Source: Bdellovibrionales bacterium (GTDB lineage Bacteria > Bdellovibrionota > JAFGOL01). Taken from it: a DNA stretch of 16,579 nt. Of this stretch, positions 16,550 to 16,579 are shown piece after piece. The notes beneath the pieces are model-generated. The model was not told the DNA's origin. It did no database searches and saw nothing but the letters and a program-made list of their open reading frames with translations. The position numbers and the translations under genes are program-made. The DNA lies in contig JAKLHL010000012.1 in the NCBI GenBank assembly GCA_022710165.1, positions 1-16,579 on the forward strand. Reading direction: 5' to 3'. Position 1 is the stretch's first letter. Every line of letters begins with the position of its first letter.

Positions 16550-16579
16550 AGTTTTATGCTTAACCCGACCTGTACTCCA
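16546..16579 (-). CDS. Possible 3' end of a gene upstream of gyrB (10 residues)
   Basis: One minus-strand frame reads GVQVGLSIKL and ends at TGA (16546-16548), overlapping the gyrB start as ATGA, the same junction type seen between several other genes here. Another frame ends at a TAA (16560-16562) after EYRSG and would leave a 10-nt gap. The fragment is too short to identify. Confidence 0.25.
   Translation of the reverse strand, partial: GVQVGLSIKL

Noticed and set aside
1..16579. Mobile element, CRISPR array, defence island, tRNA or rRNA genes.
   Set aside because: No transposase, integrase, regular repeat-spacer array, target-site duplication or tRNA-like fold was seen; nearly all of the window is covered by recognisable chromosomal genes.

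Overview
The window reads as ordinary chromosome from a Gram-negative-type (two-membrane) bacterium. The supporting genes are an outer-membrane Omp85-type beta-barrel, a long AsmA-like envelope protein and a gyrase B subunit carrying the insert typical of Gram-negative GyrB. Base composition is moderate, and ATA (Ile) and AGG (Arg) codons are common. I cannot place the phylum from sequence alone; an uncultured or deep-branching lineage would fit. I see no mobile element, CRISPR array, tRNA or rRNA, and codon use looks alike across the genes.

Layout. Positions 1-10217 hold eight minus-strand genes that read as one operon, in transcription order: gatC, gatA, gatB (tRNA-dependent amidotransferase), an asmA-like gene, mtnA (methylthioribose-1-phosphate isomerase), a two-GYF_2-domain membrane protein of unknown role, tnaA (tryptophanase), and tgt (queuine/preQ1 tRNA-ribosyltransferase, cut by the left edge). 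Junctions are 4-nt ATGA overlaps or gaps of 1 to 19 nt. Positions 10218-10316 form the only real intergenic region, a divergent promoter region with a near-perfect inverted repeat. Positions 10317-11798 (plus strand) encode a POTRA-less Omp85-family barrel. Positions 11802-16549 (minus) encode gyrB- and gyrA-like genes joined by another ATGA overlap. The barrel gene and the gyrA-like gene converge with only 3 nt between their stop codons. The last bases may hold the 3' end of a further gene upstream of gyrB.

Function. The long operon mixes translation-fidelity genes (gatCAB, tgt) with an envelope protein, methionine salvage (mtnA), tryptophan degradation (tnaA) and an unknown membrane protein. 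No single pathway links them, so co-transcription probably reflects genome packing. The topoisomerase pair is complete in its catalytic motifs but odd in two places: the conserved RKRPGMYIG-type motif near the GyrB N-terminus is changed, and no canonical GyrA box is visible. I found no convincing new defence or mobile system. The items most worth checking are the GYF_2 membrane protein, the divergent topoisomerase pair, the internal repeats of the AsmA-like protein and the symmetric promoter region.
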